A stretch of 64,000 nucleotides of DNA from Neopestalotiopsis rosae (GCA_023078685.1 JALGAS010000003.1:5146001-5210000), one strand, 5' to 3'; positions 43,575 to 56,067 are shown, counted from the first letter of the stretch. Translations and numbers: made by a program. Notes: generated by a model not told the origin, from the letters alone.

Positions 43575-45824
43575 TCAAATGAGCTCCCAGGACCTAAGCT
43601 CCAGGTTTTCATAGAACTCCTGATGCTTGACCTTTTTGTACATATTTGCATACACAAGACCGATTCGTTCATGCCGTTTATGATCAGCCCGCTGGACAAG
43701 CAAAAACACTACCCTCCCGGGACACTCGTCTCTTCTTTTTTGATGCCTCAGCGCAATCATGCAGTATTTCCCACTCATAAAATCCTCCAGGAACCCAAGT
43801 TGATACAAGAGACTCCTGTTCCCCAAGAACCACTGTGCTTCACATCCCCAAAGCAAAAGCTTATCCTTCTCTATCCTCGAAATAGCGCGATGATGGACCA
43901 GTGGCGCATTGAATATCACAGCTTCAGGCACGCTGAAAAACTCATGTTCTGCAATCGGAACACGCTCTGGTGTGTTTGGTTCAGGCCATGACACGCCATA
44001 CATCTCAGGATCAGGGCAGCTCATAAAAAACACGTCTTGGATCAATGGCATCCAGTCCGCATCCCCGAAGTGCCAGAGCATGGAATGCTTCGATTGCGTC
44101 TTTTGAAGCGGGGTCCAGCCTGCCCAGCACCATGACGGGAAGTTTTCGCGTCGTTGTGAGGAAGATTGAGAGTACCAAGAGAGCCCGTACGCGAACATCC
44201 TGGTGCTTGGTTCCGGAGAAACTGTCTGGTGTCGTAGTAGATGGGGTATTCCTGCTGTGAAGGTCATTCTGCGTTCATGAGTGTCAGGGCCTTTTACTCT
44301 TGCTGTCTCGAAAAGCTCCGCATTCCAAAGAGCCTGTAGCTGGTCGAGGGTAGCAGCGAATGCGTTAATCCCATCCTCCTTGTATGATAGCTGTCGTGGC
44401 CAATACTCATTCACAAGATGCTCGTACTTCTCTCTCGTGTGGTTCCATGTCTGATGGTTTCGTGCGTGTAGTCTGCTATAGAGGCTGAACCATGCCGGGA
44501 GCGGTTTTGTCGAAACCGTCCTAGACCCATAATCATGTATTCCAAACCTTGACGAGTACTTGGCACGTCGACACTCAAAGGACATTTGTCCTGCACCAAA
44601 GACGAGAAATCGTTGCGAGAAATACTGTTCCTGGAAGGTCCAGCCTCGACTAGCCCACACGGAATCCTGGACCTCCAAGTCAATCGGTGCGGCTTCTTCA
44701 GAGATGATGCAGCCATCTATCACGATTGGAGGTCGTGGCTTCTCTTGGGGCCGACCCATTGCTCCTGGCAGGCCAACGTTGGCATCTGAGCCACTGGCGG
44801 CAACCAGTGTTACAATGGCGCTTTCGTAGACCCTTCCCATTGATCGTATCTGCTTATGCCTAGTGGCGCGGTCGTGCTGGTTGACGCAGAACTGATCGAT
44901 CCAAAGATAACGGAAACCCAAATCTTGGGTTACTTGAATAGCATCCGCAAGGGTGCGAGGAAGCGGTGTACTACTATCAAGACTGGAGGCAGACACCCCT
45001 CCCCAGACGTAGCTGAGAGCGACGTATGTCTCCGTACTCTTTGCAAGAACCAACTTTCGTGTGTAGCAATCTATCAGGGATATCTCGACTGGCTGTGCGG
45101 ACAGAGGTTTGTACTTTTGGCATTCGTAGTGGCTCTTTTCGCAGGTCTGTATCGCTCGTGATATGTCGCCAAAGTTTATGGTTGGTTGCTGTGCCGGTAC
45201 AGACCGCGATACATCGGACTCACAATCGCTGAGTCGGCAGGTGAGAAAGCCCCTGGGCTTCGCTTTTTGCATGAGCTGTCCAAAGTCCTCGATATGACGT
45301 GCCTTTGATTGGTCGTCTTCATGTATCGCACCGATAATCACAATGTCTGAAGGAGTACCCCCATAGTTCCATCTCTCCCGCTTTGAAGACCCGTCCAAAT
45401 CCCAAAATGCATCAAAATACGGGAATGCAATCAGGACATCCGCCTGACTTCTTGTGGCGTTGATGCTTGGGGGAATTCGAATACTGGAAAGTAAATTGCA
45501 GAGCGCGCAGTCTTTTGACGGAGGTTGTCTCAACCGTGAGCCCAGGTTCGCCAGAACGATCGCATTGAACTCAAGAACGGTATCATGGTAGCTGCTGTCG
45601 AGCATGGAGCCTTTCACGGAGTCATACGCGTACATCGACCACAATTTCCATCTCAATGATGCAAGTGAGCTCTTCGCAACGTGTAAAAGAAACTCCGGCG
45701 ATCTCGATGAAAGACGCTCGTTGGGCTGTCTGATATGTCTCATCAAGACGTGCCTACCGAATATCTGCATGCCCTGAACAGGTTTTGCGAATTTAATTTT
45801 CCGACATTCATCACACAACGACAT
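43575..45824 (-). CDS. HET-domain protein (heterokaryon-incompatibility type)
   Basis: Intronless, 749 residues from ATG 45824 (MSLCDECRKIKF). The open frame extends upstream but has no ATG there. The HET domain is recognised by YVALSYVWGG, LADAIQVTQDLGFRYLWIDQFCVNQ, and then IRSMGRVYESAIVTLVAASG and SRGWTFQEQYFSQRFLVF. The domain is TIR-related; in Neurospora and Podospora HET-domain proteins trigger cell death on fusion of unlike strains. The start CDECxxI-F is common in fungal HET proteins. No NACHT or repeat domain follows, so this is the stand-alone type; its partner is unknown. No lesion is seen. Confidence 0.93.
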   Translation of the reverse strand: MSLCDECRKIKFAKPVQGMQIFGRHVLMRHIRQPNERLSSRSPEFLLHVAKSSLASLRWKLWSMYAYDSVKGSMLDSSYHDTVLEFNAIVLANLGSRLRQPPSKDCALCNLLSSIRIPPSINATRSQADVLIAFPYFDAFWDLDGSSKRERWNYGGTPSDIVIIGAIHEDDQSKARHIEDFGQLMQKAKPRGFLTCRLSDCESDVSRSVPAQQPTINFGDISRAIQTCEKSHYECQKYKPLSAQPVEISLIDCYTRKLVLAKSTETYVALSYVWGGVSASSLDSSTPLPRTLADAIQVTQDLGFRYLWIDQFCVNQHDRATRHKQIRSMGRVYESAIVTLVAASGSDANVGLPGAMGRPQEKPRPPIVIDGCIISEEAAPIDLEVQDSVWASRGWTFQEQYFSQRFLVFGAGQMSFECRRAKYSSRFGIHDYGSRTVSTKPLPAWFSLYSRLHARNHQTWNHTREKYEHLVNEYWPRQLSYKEDGINAFAATLDQLQALWNAELFETARVKGPDTHERRMTFTAGIPHLLRHQTVSPEPSTRMFAYGLSWYSQSSSQRRENFPSWCWAGWTPLQKTQSKHSMLWHFGDADWMPLIQDVFFMSCPDPEMYGVSWPEPNTPERVPIAEHEFFSVPEAVIFNAPLVHHRAISRIEKDKLLLWGCEAQWFLGNRSLLYQLGFLEDFMSGKYCMIALRHQKRRDECPGRVVFLLVQRADHKRHERIGLVYANMYKKVKHQEFYENLELRSWELI

Positions 45825-47310
45825 GCTGGCATACGAGACTTGACATAAGAAGGCAAGATGGGTAAAAGTGTCTTGCTTTACGTCTGATTGATGTTTGCCA
45901 CGACATACCTCGATTATCTTCGTTTTTGGTGAAGGGGGCTGTACTGATCCCAAAGCTTATGTTTGTACAGTGCGCCCCTGGAAAAGACAGCCGGCGCTGC
46001 ACATCTCAAGTCACGGCTGTGCCTTTCGACCGCGAAAAAGTGACTTGGTCTGTACGTGATGAAAAGTTCCCCCTTTTTGCCATTGCTTTTTAATGCTTGG
46101 CAGTATCAACAAAGTAAATAATCACGTTTTCTCAGGGAAGAAGAACACATGCAATACACACACGACCTACCTAGGTAAGCTTTACACAGACTGATATTGC
46201 TTAGCGAATGTTTTAATCCTCTGATTGATCCAAGGAATAAAACTTCAGTACGTACTCCAAAACGCCACTTTTCCGCAGTCAAAGCAATCCCTTGTAGCCC
46301 GCGAAGTAAACGCCGCACAGGGAGGCCCGGATCGTGGCTTGGGATTGAGAGGTAGAAAACCTGCGGCTGTGTTGACAGGGTCTAGTGATACCAGGGCCGG
46401 GGGCGGGGGACTGGGCCAGATTGCCGAGCACTCTGCCTACATGTCGGTCCTGATCAGGCTGCCACTTTGTGCAACTTGGAAACCATAATGGCTTTTTGTA
46501 CAAGTAATGCATGAATTGAACGATTTGTTTCGACATGGGCGGCTATTTAATTATTGTCAGCCACTCCACGACATTGAATTTATAAAGCTCGAATGACATC
46601 ACACAAATCTGCCCATCAAGGCTGCGACTTCAAGAAAAGGGATTAAAGAGATATAATAGACGAGTTACTCAGACGTAAAAGTCGAATGGTTGAATTCCAG
46701 CATACGTGCTTACGCTGAGTGCAGATTGTTTACGCACTTTTAGGAGGGCCGAATGTTTTAGAATCTTTTCGAAATATATGCAATTCCTCGAAATTGATCG
46801 TCTGAACCCTCTACCCTTAGGCTACTTATTAGAAGAGCCATTGGCAGGATGCAGCTCCAGGCATTCCAGCCTGGTCAAAAAGAAGCTGAGATACTCCTAA
46901 TTGAAGCGCGAGCTCAAATATACAGGAATGAGTCTGCGTGAAGATGGTGGTGCTAGGCCAGCTGGTTAGTGTAATCCACCGGCGCCCAGGTTGGCGGCCG
47001 CATCTCTTCTTCCCTAATCGGGCTATTAGTGGAGACATCCCAAGCTACTATAAGACCTTAATGATGACAGCCGTTATGTTGTCTCGTCCAACAAAGGTAG
47101 GTGATTGCCAAGGGAATTCAGACCTTTCGTAATCTCACTTCAATACAATTCCTGAGCGAACATGCTGTCCGATCGCATTTGTGTATATATTGGCTCTAGT
47201 CCTCCTCTTCTTTCCAGTGAACATTTGACATCCGTCTCAGACAGGGCATATTAGATTTCATCCACATAGACTGTCGTCTTGTTCCTGAAGTGGCTCCAAA
47301 CACGCACATC
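45825..47310. other. intergenic region (divergent promoters)
   Basis: 1.5 kb between HET (minus) and the glycosyltransferase (plus). No gene supported; several short frames only. Confidence 0.5.
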
Positions 47311-48570
47311 ATGTCTGATCTGAGTATTCCGGTCGAATACCAAGACCAGTTAGAACCCGTCACAGTCACAGATCAGCGCAGCGACGACGAGATCCTCCAA
47401 ACCCTCACCCAACATGTCCCCGTGACCTCGGAGAAGAACATTTGGGCCTTTTGGCATTCTGGCGCCGCCAATATGCCAGCCTGGTGTCAGCGCAACGTTG
47501 TCGACTGGATTCGCATCTGCGGCCCCAGCTGGACCGTCCGCATCCTGGACAATGTGCCCGAGTCGCCAAACTATGCGCTCAGGCACCTCTCGGCGGACTC
47601 CTTACCCGAAGCCTTTGTGAAGCGGGAGATGGACGGTCCCTATGTCGGACCTCACAGCGCCGACTTCTTGCGCGGTGCCTGTCTGCTCCAAAATGGAGGC
47701 GTCTTCATCGACGTGGGCTGCGTTCTACTTCGAGACATGGACCGGATCGTGTGGGATACGCTCGAAGATCCAAAGTCGCCTTACCAGATCGCCGTACCTT
47801 TGATGTACGGCCATACCATAGCAAATCACTTTGTTGCCGCCCGAAAAGGCGACCCGTTCATCAAGCGCTGGTGAGTTCCCAAAAGACCTTTTGACTGACT
47901 GAAAGTACAAGACTAAGACAAGGCTTAATCCTGAAGGCATGAATTATTCGTCCACATCTGGAAGGGACACAAGAACCACGAGGGATTGATTGAAAACCCT
48001 CTGGTATCGTTTGGTGGTCAGCAAAGTCTGGACGAATCTCGCGCCAGCAACTTTCACTGGGACATGGTCGTGCCAGCCAAGACAATAATGGAGTACATCA
48101 CCCAAGTCGTCGCCTGGCAGCGCCTGTGCATGCTCGAGGACGCTGGTGATGGGTTCTCCTGCACCGACTACTGGAGTGCCAATGTCTTTTGCTTTGACGT
48201 TCTCAAGGAGGACTGGGCTGCCGAGGACGAGGTTGGCTTTGATGGGCAGGAGCTATTTGACCTCTTGACTCTGAAGCGTGATCCCAATGACACCTCTGAG
48301 CAGCAAAAAAAGGCAGAGAAACTGGTTTGGAGACTTCTCTGCCAGGCGTCAATGCAGAAGATTACACATGGAAAGGGCTTGGTCAGAGGCAAGTCTTTGG
48401 GAAGACTGCTGGACGAGGAAGAAAACATTGGCAAGGACAGAGCGCCGGGTACCTTTGCCGAGTTGCTTCGGTACGGATCGGTGCACTTCAGACAAAAGAG
48501 GAGTAGCATTGTACAGATGGAAGCCCAGAAACCCTCAGAGACTCTGAAGAAGGGAGTGTTGGAGCCATGA
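47311..48570 (+). CDS. capsular-polysaccharide-synthesis-type glycosyltransferase
   Basis: Exons 47311-47870 and 47937-48570 (66-nt intron, GTGAGT...CTGAAG, completing Trp in RW-HELF) encode 397 residues. Elements typical of the Caps_synth / sugar-binding DXD group are KNIWAFWHSG, NMPAWCQRNVVDWIRIC-GPSWTVRILD, then PHSADFLRGACLLQNGGVFIDVGCVLLRDMD. In the last, the sequence GGVFIDVGC replaces the usual DxD by D-V-G, so metal binding may differ. There is no signal peptide or membrane helix. Fungal members are often in secondary-metabolite or cell-wall contexts; donor and acceptor sugars are unknown. Confidence 0.82.
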
Positions 48571-49235
48571 GTTTGGTTGTTCAAACCGAGCTGTGATAGT
48601 GTAAGCAATCATGTGCGCAACCTTGTGATGCCTACCGATCCTCCCGCTGCGACATACCCTCTGTTTTCACGGGGTATTCGATTTTGGGGGTATTCAAATG
48701 TACATAGCATTAGTTCCAATTGATGACTTCTCAGATCCAGCAATTGTAAGTCTTTTTTTCGCATTATTACCTTTGGTACGTCTATCGTTACCGATAGAAA
48801 TGTTGGATGTTTGGTATCTCTAATTAAACTCTGGCAAGAAGCCCCGTCCATCCTCCAAGCTCGGAGAGGTGTGCATTACACAGCCCTTTGACCTCCTATT
48901 CGACAACAAAGCAACAATGGTCGAACAGTCACATTGTCATTTCTTAGCCTGCCATTGAGCTCTTGTCGTCTCGGTCTTTATGTTCGAGTTTTGCTTGAGA
49001 TCAGACAAAGGTGCATTCGGGGTTCTGGATGCTCAATATATGTCATGAGCAACAATGCATCCTTGTAAACCATAGCTGGGAGTGCTCTATAAAGTGATCA
49101 TGGATTTGCCTCATGAACTGTCTTCTGAGTGATTATAGAGTCAAGCACGGTGAAAGAATTAAGAACCTGCCAGGAATCCTTAAGAAAGAAGCTTTAAAAG
49201 ACAAGTCAGGGGACAACCAGTAAACTAACGAAAAT
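48571..49235. other. intergenic region
   Basis: 665 bp with no gene, upstream of the next plus-strand gene. Confidence 0.4.
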
Positions 49236-50225
49236 ATGGCTGATACCTCTGAAGTATATGATACAGCCAATGAGTGGCAAATATTCTTTAAGAACGAAGG
49301 TCTTCCTATGACGGTACGATACCTATTTACACTAACGCGACCAGAGTTCCTGGTCCAAGAGAGCAAGATGCCAGGGACCAAATGGCACAACGACTTTGTC
49401 GACGTAAGATTCCAGGACATTGAGGAGTGGGAGGATTTTAACGAGCGCAACGCCAACAGCGCCTTCCCGTCGGCCATTAACCACGCCGTCCCCTTCAACG
49501 AGCACCTCGAGGTCCCCTTTGAGCGTCTAGACCACCGGCGGCGCATCCACGAGGAAAAGGACGTCGACGACTACTTTCTCGACGTCATCGGTCCCATACT
49601 CGGCCACGCCCTCGGCCACAGCGCCGACAAGCTGTGCGAGGGCACGCAGAACCCGTCGTCGCGCAAGCTGAGGATCCCCTTTGCCAAGGACGCCTCCAAG
49701 ATTGCGCTCCCGCAGCACGCGAGCCCCGACGCCTGGCGGCACGAGAAGAGGCCCAACTTTCCAATCTATCTGCCCGCCAAGTCCATGCCGCGCCTGACGC
49801 CCAGCCGGGACGTGATCCACGTCATTGGGGACTCGGCCAGGACCAGGTCGCTGGACCCGGCGCAGAGCTTTGCCGACGAGGCGGGCTACAAGGGCTGCGG
49901 CCGCAACCACGTCGGCAAGCTGGCCATGTACTGCCGGGGCGCGGGCACGTGTCTGGCCTTTACTATGACTTACGTCGGAGTCACCGTGTTTCGTTTCTTT
50001 GTCGTGGAGGGGACCGGGACTGGCACTTCTTCTTCTTCGCGGCTCGGCGTGCAACAGCGCACTTTTCCTTGGTGCCCCAAGATTGTGTCTTCCAAGGAGG
50101 AATGTGTCATGTCGGGGATCAAGGCCATTTATGTACTCTTGGTCATGTCTCTGTTTCCCGAAGGCCACGCTCTTCAGGAGCGCAGCAAACTGCGGTCGCT
50201 GGCGGATTGGCCAAAGATCAAGTGA
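49236..50225 (+). CDS. fungal protein of unknown function (degenerate nuclease-like region suspected)
   Basis: A single 329-residue frame with ATG in good context. No family was identified with confidence. A segment around VIHVIGDSARTRSLD, GRNHVGKLAMYCRGAGTCLAFTMTYVGVTVFRFF resembles fungal proteins in which a GD(S/T)K motif and a QI-YC-TRYGFILT-E-VV-RF pattern recall a PD-(D/E)XK fold. Here the expected Lys after GDS is not kept, so activity is doubtful. GC content is high at 49.4-49.9 kb compared with its flanks. It lies 204 bp before an Fta2-like kinase gene in the same orientation. These two kinds of protein often occur together or fused in fungi (recollection, not verified). Confidence 0.55.
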   Translation: MADTSEVYDTANEWQIFFKNEGLPMTVRYLFTLTRPEFLVQESKMPGTKWHNDFVDVRFQDIEEWEDFNERNANSAFPSAINHAVPFNEHLEVPFERLDHRRRIHEEKDVDDYFLDVIGPILGHALGHSADKLCEGTQNPSSRKLRIPFAKDASKIALPQHASPDAWRHEKRPNFPIYLPAKSMPRLTPSRDVIHVIGDSARTRSLDPAQSFADEAGYKGCGRNHVGKLAMYCRGAGTCLAFTMTYVGVTVFRFFVVEGTGTGTSSSSRLGVQQRTFPWCPKIVSSKEECVMSGIKAIYVLLVMSLFPEGHALQERSKLRSLADWPKIK

Positions 50226-50429
50226 GACAATATCCCTGCATCCGGCGTACAAGGTCTCCTTTTGAGATGCGGCGCGGGGGGCAACTGGAACAAAGAAAGT
50301 TGAAAGCATAAACTAGATCATTGTACATGTGTGTGTATATCGGAATTAGGTAGTAATTCATTGTAACATTCCGTCAACCGCATCTTCAACTTTGCGTAGT
50401 CGTCTTCAATCAACTTTGCACCAGTGGAA

Positions 50430-51513
50430 ATGCCAGGGCTGCCCAATGTCCCAGGGCCCAAGCTGATGCCTTTTATTCCAGATGGCATCCCTTATGACCT
50501 AGAATTTATCAAACTCCTGGGCAGCGGCGAGCACGGCCATGTATGGAAGGTGACAATCAATGGCGAGATATATGCCTTGAAAATGGTAAAACTGACTCAC
50601 AAAACCCCCAAGTAGTGATACTTGCAAATGACTGACAACGATACAGTTTCGGTTCGACGACCGATTCACACCGACACACTGGTGGGATGTGGACCTGCCA
50701 AAAGAGGATCAGAGGACGTGGCAGTATGCCTTCAATTGCGAGTGTCGGGCTTACGCCAGACTTAAAGAGGTGAAGAAGGAATTTGTAGCCATCCCGTGCT
50801 ATGGCTACCTCATGCTGGGAGAAGAACATCAGAGGGCACTGCGGGAGAAGGACCGGCTCGATTGGGAAGTGGACTGGGGCCGCTCGGAGAAGGACAAAGA
50901 ACAACCACTAGAAGCCCTGGTGAAGAAATTTGTCGATTGGCAGCCCGTCGCATTTGACGACTACGAGGACGGGTTCAATCGTCGAAGAATCAGGTTGGCC
51001 ATCGACTCGGCTGCGACAGCCAGGAAGCTGATTCGCAACATGAAGATTGTTCATCGAGCGGGAATACTGTGCAACGATATCAACAGCAATAATGTTCTCA
51101 ATGGTCAGTTCCTAGAGTTCAGCTCAGCCTTTACAGTTCCACATCCATGTCTATCAACGAAACAGATCGAAAGCCGAGATCACCCTTTCGACTCAGTGGG
51201 GGACTGGGACGCATTCTCAGTGGATGATATGATAAATGATTTCAACAATGACAACCTGCCGAGCGAGTACATTTGGGACCGTGCTAGACCGAACAGACAG
51301 TACCAGGCAAAGCTACGTTCCCATCAGCGTCCTCCAGGCTGGAAAGAAGGGCCGTGGAACTGGGACAGAGGATACAGCCTGCGCCCAGACAAGTTCCGCT
51401 GGGACAAGATCGGAGAGACTAAAGGGAGCGATCCAGAAAAGCTGCACGAGTTGAAGTCGAAGAAAGAAAAACGTAAGAAGAAGAAGAGGCAGAATGCCAA
51501 GGACAAAACATGA
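50430..51513 (+). CDS. Fta2-like fungal kinase-fold protein
   Basis: Exons 50430-50585 and 50647-51513 (61-nt intron) encode 340 residues. The start is the ATG at 50430; an in-frame GTG lies 6 nt upstream. There is a glycine-rich loop LGSGEHGHVWKV and a Lys in YALKM. A catalytic-loop-like GILCNDINSNNVLNG carries Asp and Asn, but the DFG position is EFS. A C-terminal basic tail is KKEKRKKKKR. This pattern is that of the Fta2/kinetochore Sim4 subunit-related kinase-like family, very common in filamentous fungi and rarely characterised; kinetochore function should not be assumed. With DFG altered it may be an inactive or non-canonical kinase. Confidence 0.72.
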
Positions 51514-52100
51514 CATGGGGTTTGACCATCCGGTAAGTGGATCAATTTCAAAATCGAAGTGGTTGATAGAATTCACCCTTTGATTGAAACATATAGTGAC
51601 GAATCATGATATCCATCCGTACATAGCTATGGAGTCCAGATAGTCGGTATACACTGCTTTCCTCGCAACGACGATCCAGAAAGAAAACACTCTCGGTGAG
51701 AAGAAAGTACAGGTACTATTGTAAAGGAATGTATTTGAAGAGGACGATCTAAAAGCGCTGCATATCTCAGCATGGGTATACTTGATAATATCTAGAGATG
51801 CGCTTGTGAATGAATCAATGCCCGAGCCCTCGCTTATACAGAATCAAGTCATGATAACTCCTAATCAATATGCCGGATGCGCACAGTTTCCCCAGAATAC
51901 CGAGAACTCCTTCAAACACCATAATGCCAGAAAAAAGTGAAAAGACCAAACGCCAGGGATTTTGCGACCAGTGAAAGAATGATCTAGTAGCAAAGAATGT
52001 TGAAAAGGGAAAACTGCAAGAAAAAGTCTCGCAGAAGAGAGAACCAAATCATCGGTGGTTGTTGTGTGCTCAGCCCTCAGCACAAGTAAACGCGAAGCAA
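51514..52100. other. intergenic region between convergent genes
   Basis: 587 bp holding two 3' ends. No gene. Confidence 0.4.
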
Positions 52101-54041
52101 CTAGGTTTCGCCATAGCTGTCATGCTGATGCACTGGACAACGCGCATTGCCACGTCGCTGGAACCATTCTATGATGCAGTCGTAATGAAATCGACACCAG
52201 CACTCCAGTCTTGCCATTTTGACGCCTGGTTCGTAGTCTTCAAAGCAAATACCGCACTCCTCGTTTCTGGCACGTTCTTTTTCGTCCGCGATGTAAGAAA
52301 CCAAGCCAGTCGGACGTCGTGGGCGCGGAGGTGTCCCTGTTGGAGGAAATGGGCTGCTGGAGGATTGTTCCCGTCTCGACGAGCTATGCTCTTGGATGCA
52401 TGCCGCGACGTGTTCTTCGCGAAGCCTTTCAGAGTCGTCCATTCCATTTGGAGGCAGCGCGCGATGGCAGATTGGGCAACGGTCCTCCTCTGCAATCGAT
52501 GGCGAGCGAGCACGGGTGTGCTGCGGTGGCGTATGCGGATCACGATGGTGTATTAGCGAATGTCGACGAGATGATCCAGACTCGTCATCATGTGCAACCG
52601 TGAATGGATTTCTTTGGTAGCTGCGACTAATACTAGCCGGTCCAAATCTGCCATAATATCCTCCGGACGTTTGAGATGGCAAGTGATTCTGCTACCAGAT
52701 TAGACTGTATTCACCAATTTCGGTGATATGAAAGAGACTTACGACCGTAGCACTTCGACTTCGAAAAGGTCCAATAACGGAGCCCAAACCAGGGGGCAAC
52801 TGTTGGATCAATGGAGACTGAGACACATTGCTGCGGGATCTTTGATGTCTCGACATTTCTCTCTCCAAATCCGGTGGCAATCTGGAGGACAACCGCTGTG
52901 CCGGCTGCGGTGGCGTGACGTTGGGATCTGGCACACAGGGGTTGCAAAGGCGAACCCTCTCGCCTCCTCCAATATATGGATTAAAGTCGACTAGCGGGCG
53001 TTCTGCTCCATACTCTCCAGCTATCGGGTAGAGATTGGGTTGTTCCCAAGGCGGCCGTACAATATACTCTTTCGGTATGGTTATTCGGTGAGGGGAACAG
53101 CTACTGCAGACCACCCGACCACACTTCCTACAGTGGTGCTTTCTATTAAAGAGACCGAAGTCACGCTGGCATATCGGGCAGCTCGTTACCTCGGCGTCGG
53201 GTTGCCATCGGGGCACCTCGACGACATCTGCTGCAGACGACCGCTGGAGCCATGGTGGCTCGTTTGAAGATGCCCCAGATGCTGCACTCTGCCGTTGCAT
53301 TCGGGCATATTCTGAGAATGTTAACTGGGGGTCGTCGAGAAATGTTGGCCCATATGGCCGCCGCGACGGTGGTCTTGTCCAGTCACCCAGGGTAAGAGAT
53401 GCTACACCACTTTCGGTCGTCGCAACATTGTCTGCGGCGGACTCATTGGAGCCAGGCAAGGTAGTCGTAGTATCGGGGGCAGCGTTTTCCAAGCCAGCCT
53501 CTGCCTGTACATCCCCTTCTGCTGTAGTCTCATGAACAATATTGCTCTCGGTGGTTGGTAGATCAGAGGGACCAGCGTCCTGGGTCTCAAGAGGTGTTTG
53601 GTTGAACATGGCGGCATCTATAGGTAAAGAAGAAGGCGTGGCTTCGACAGGTTCTTGAGTTTGCGAATGAGAAGGAACATCCTCTGGCACATGGCCGGAT
53701 TCGGGCTCTACTGGTGGCTGCTCCTGACTCTCGTGTCGTTCGTCGTCCTCCTCGTCCACCTCGTGCACCTCGTCTTCTTCGCCGTCGTCGGACTGGGCTC
53801 GTTCTATCTGGTGGGTGGGACAGTCGAAAAAGCGGGAGCATTCCTGGTCGTGGAACCGCGAGTCACGATATGGGCAGGCAGGAGTGCTTGGGCCTGCAGA
53901 GGCGGTACCGGCATATGGGCTTCCTGACTCTGACACTGACTCGCCATTCTCAGGCTGGTCGGGTTGGATAGCATGTTGTTGTTGCTGTTCATCTTCGTTG
54001 ATGGCGTCAGGAGGCGAGCCCTCACCATCATGGCTCGCCAT
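52101..54041 (-). CDS. FYVE and RING finger E3 ubiquitin ligase (Pib1-like)
   Basis: Exons 52743-54041 and 52101-52688 (54-nt intron, GTAAGT...TAGCAG, phase 0) encode 628 residues. After an acidic low-complexity N-terminus comes a FYVE zinc finger (CPICQRDFGLFNRKHHCRKCGR, then VVCSSCSPHR, later RLCNPC), with the WxxD-like W-Q-P-D just before it and the basic R(K)HHCRKCG patch that binds PI3P. The C-terminus has a RING: CGICFEDY...LECWCRFHYDCIIEWFQ...CPVH. The order FYVE-then-RING is that of yeast Pib1, an endosomal/vacuolar ubiquitin ligase. The fungal protein is much larger because of the N-terminal disordered region. Confidence is high for domains. Confidence 0.93.
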
Positions 54042-56067
54042 CCTGACCAGTAAAAGACTTGTCGAGGAGTTGGGGAGTTCTTGGACGTAGACGTCGGTAA
54101 CGGGTTATCATGTGGCGATCGTAGACAGCCAGGTTCGCGGGAAGTCGGCGTCCGGTAATCAGAGGGTAAGGCAGGCTTGATGAACGAATGAAGACTGAGT
54201 CGTCTCTGGTCCTATATATTTTCGAAATAAAGGATTGATAAGTCAAATGAGGTTGTACTTGGGAAGATTTGTCCTGGGAATCGCCGGTCGCAAAGAGTTG
54301 TTTTGTTGGTTGTTTGCTGGTATGGAGAGGAAAGTTGCCCTCGTGCTTCCTTGTCCGGGCGGCATCCCGCCTTTCTCGGTCCTGCGAAATGACGGGCGTT
54401 CAAGTAGCGGCTGTATCTTATCTCTTTGGGCGGGCGGCAGGCGCGAGAGGCGGTCTTATCGCGCTAGTGTGGCGCCATCCTTACCATATTGCACCTAAAA
54501 TTTAGTGGACCGCGGACACTGCTGAAACCAACCAGGCGATCCCTGAAATGATCAATTGAAAGTCCATACATTGGCTTTAAGGCCAATATGTCTTGGACTA
54601 TACTAAATATCCAGGTAAGGATTGAGGTCAATGGGTTTTTGAAAAACATACAAGGCAGCATATAGTCTTGAGTCCAAAGTGCCTGGACGCGTCTTATTAT
54701 CGCGTCAACCAAGATTGGTTACGAACACACGGTAATCCATGCTCGACAACCATTCTGCAATACGTCATTTCAGCATTTTATTGATCGCAAATGAGGTACG
54801 TACTTCGGCTCGGGAATGCCGGTCATTAATCCATAATTGGTCGATTTAGATAGGTACATACGATGCACCTACTTTTTCCTTCTTGTCTTCCATCTATCAT
54901 ATCATATCATGAATGCAACCCATTTCCGCATACCTGTCGAAGCAAGCCAAGATGTGTAAAATACCCCATCCTTATTGACAAAGGGTGTTAGGGAAAGCAT
55001 GTGTGGCGTGATCGCGCCCGCAGAATAACTTGAATATTAAATTAAGGCTGTTGTTCATTTTTGGTCACTTGCACAAATCTGCTTATGATATGCCATCCAA
55101 ATCTGAGTCGCACGACAAAGGACATGATGGCACTGGACTTGGATCAGGCTCTGTACCAATTAGAATAGTCTTCAACCTACGCGTATGTTAGGCTTTTGAG
55201 TACCTTGATTGTATTGAAGAAATCTTATTAATATAACTAAAGGATTTTTTCTTTTTTTTTCTTTTTTTCTAAAAAAAAAGAAAAAAAAAAAAAGGAGAAG
55301 CTCTCCGTACAATTCAATCATCAGCCAACACCATTGGAGTATTATGATCAGACCAAAGGTGGCAGGAATGGTGGATATGATGATAAGACCAGTCGAGATA
55401 TTCGACAGACCATGCTGCATAAATCGATCTAAATATGATCATTCTGTAGGCTTTATTTGCCAGAAGGGAAGTCAGATACTATCATACCATGGACCTATTC
55501 TTTTACGCCTATGAGTAAGCATAATCTGATATATGCCGAAATATGTTATATGCCGGCTATCGCATGCTTGAATGGGGTTTTCCTAATTGTCGTTGGCCCG
55601 TATGAAGCCAAGCGTGATGAACATGGGTCCTTTACTGCGAATCAGGCTTACCACGTTTCCTGACCCATCAAGTGGACATTGTTGCCTGCTGGCTCCAGAA
55701 CAATGTATCAGCCGCATATAATCGAGGCCTCGATGCTCAAGCGAAATTATTCCCATGGAGTATCCTTAAACTCATTAATTTCCGCTCAGCATGCTATATT
55801 GATCGCAGGAAGTAGTCAATCATCTTGTCTTTACACCCAGCCCTACACGTAGGCCGCGCCAGATCTACAGCACTATAATCCGGGGAGCGGGATCCACTCT
55901 ACGGACCTAGAAACTCCACTGATTGATGTAATCGCTTGGACTCACTCGCTACTTCCTACTACGACAGCACTCAACGCTTTCAAGTGAACGGGAAACCACC
56001 TGGGAAAAGGTTTAGTGAGATTGAGAACTGCTCCTCATTTATTCACAACCTCAGACCATCCGACACC
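54042..56067. other. intergenic region, 2 kb
   Basis: No gene supported. At 55242-55294 a T-rich tract is followed by an A-rich tract (a TTTTTTTTT-C-TTTTTTT-CT-AAAAAAAAA-G-A... arrangement) that could form a hairpin. Flanking DNA is AT-rich. Confidence 0.5.
55242..55294. repeat. poly-T / poly-A inverted tract
   Basis: Long T runs interrupted by single C, then a short CTA turn and A runs interrupted by G. Self-complementary low-complexity sequence, of uncertain length in any assembly. Confidence 0.8.
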
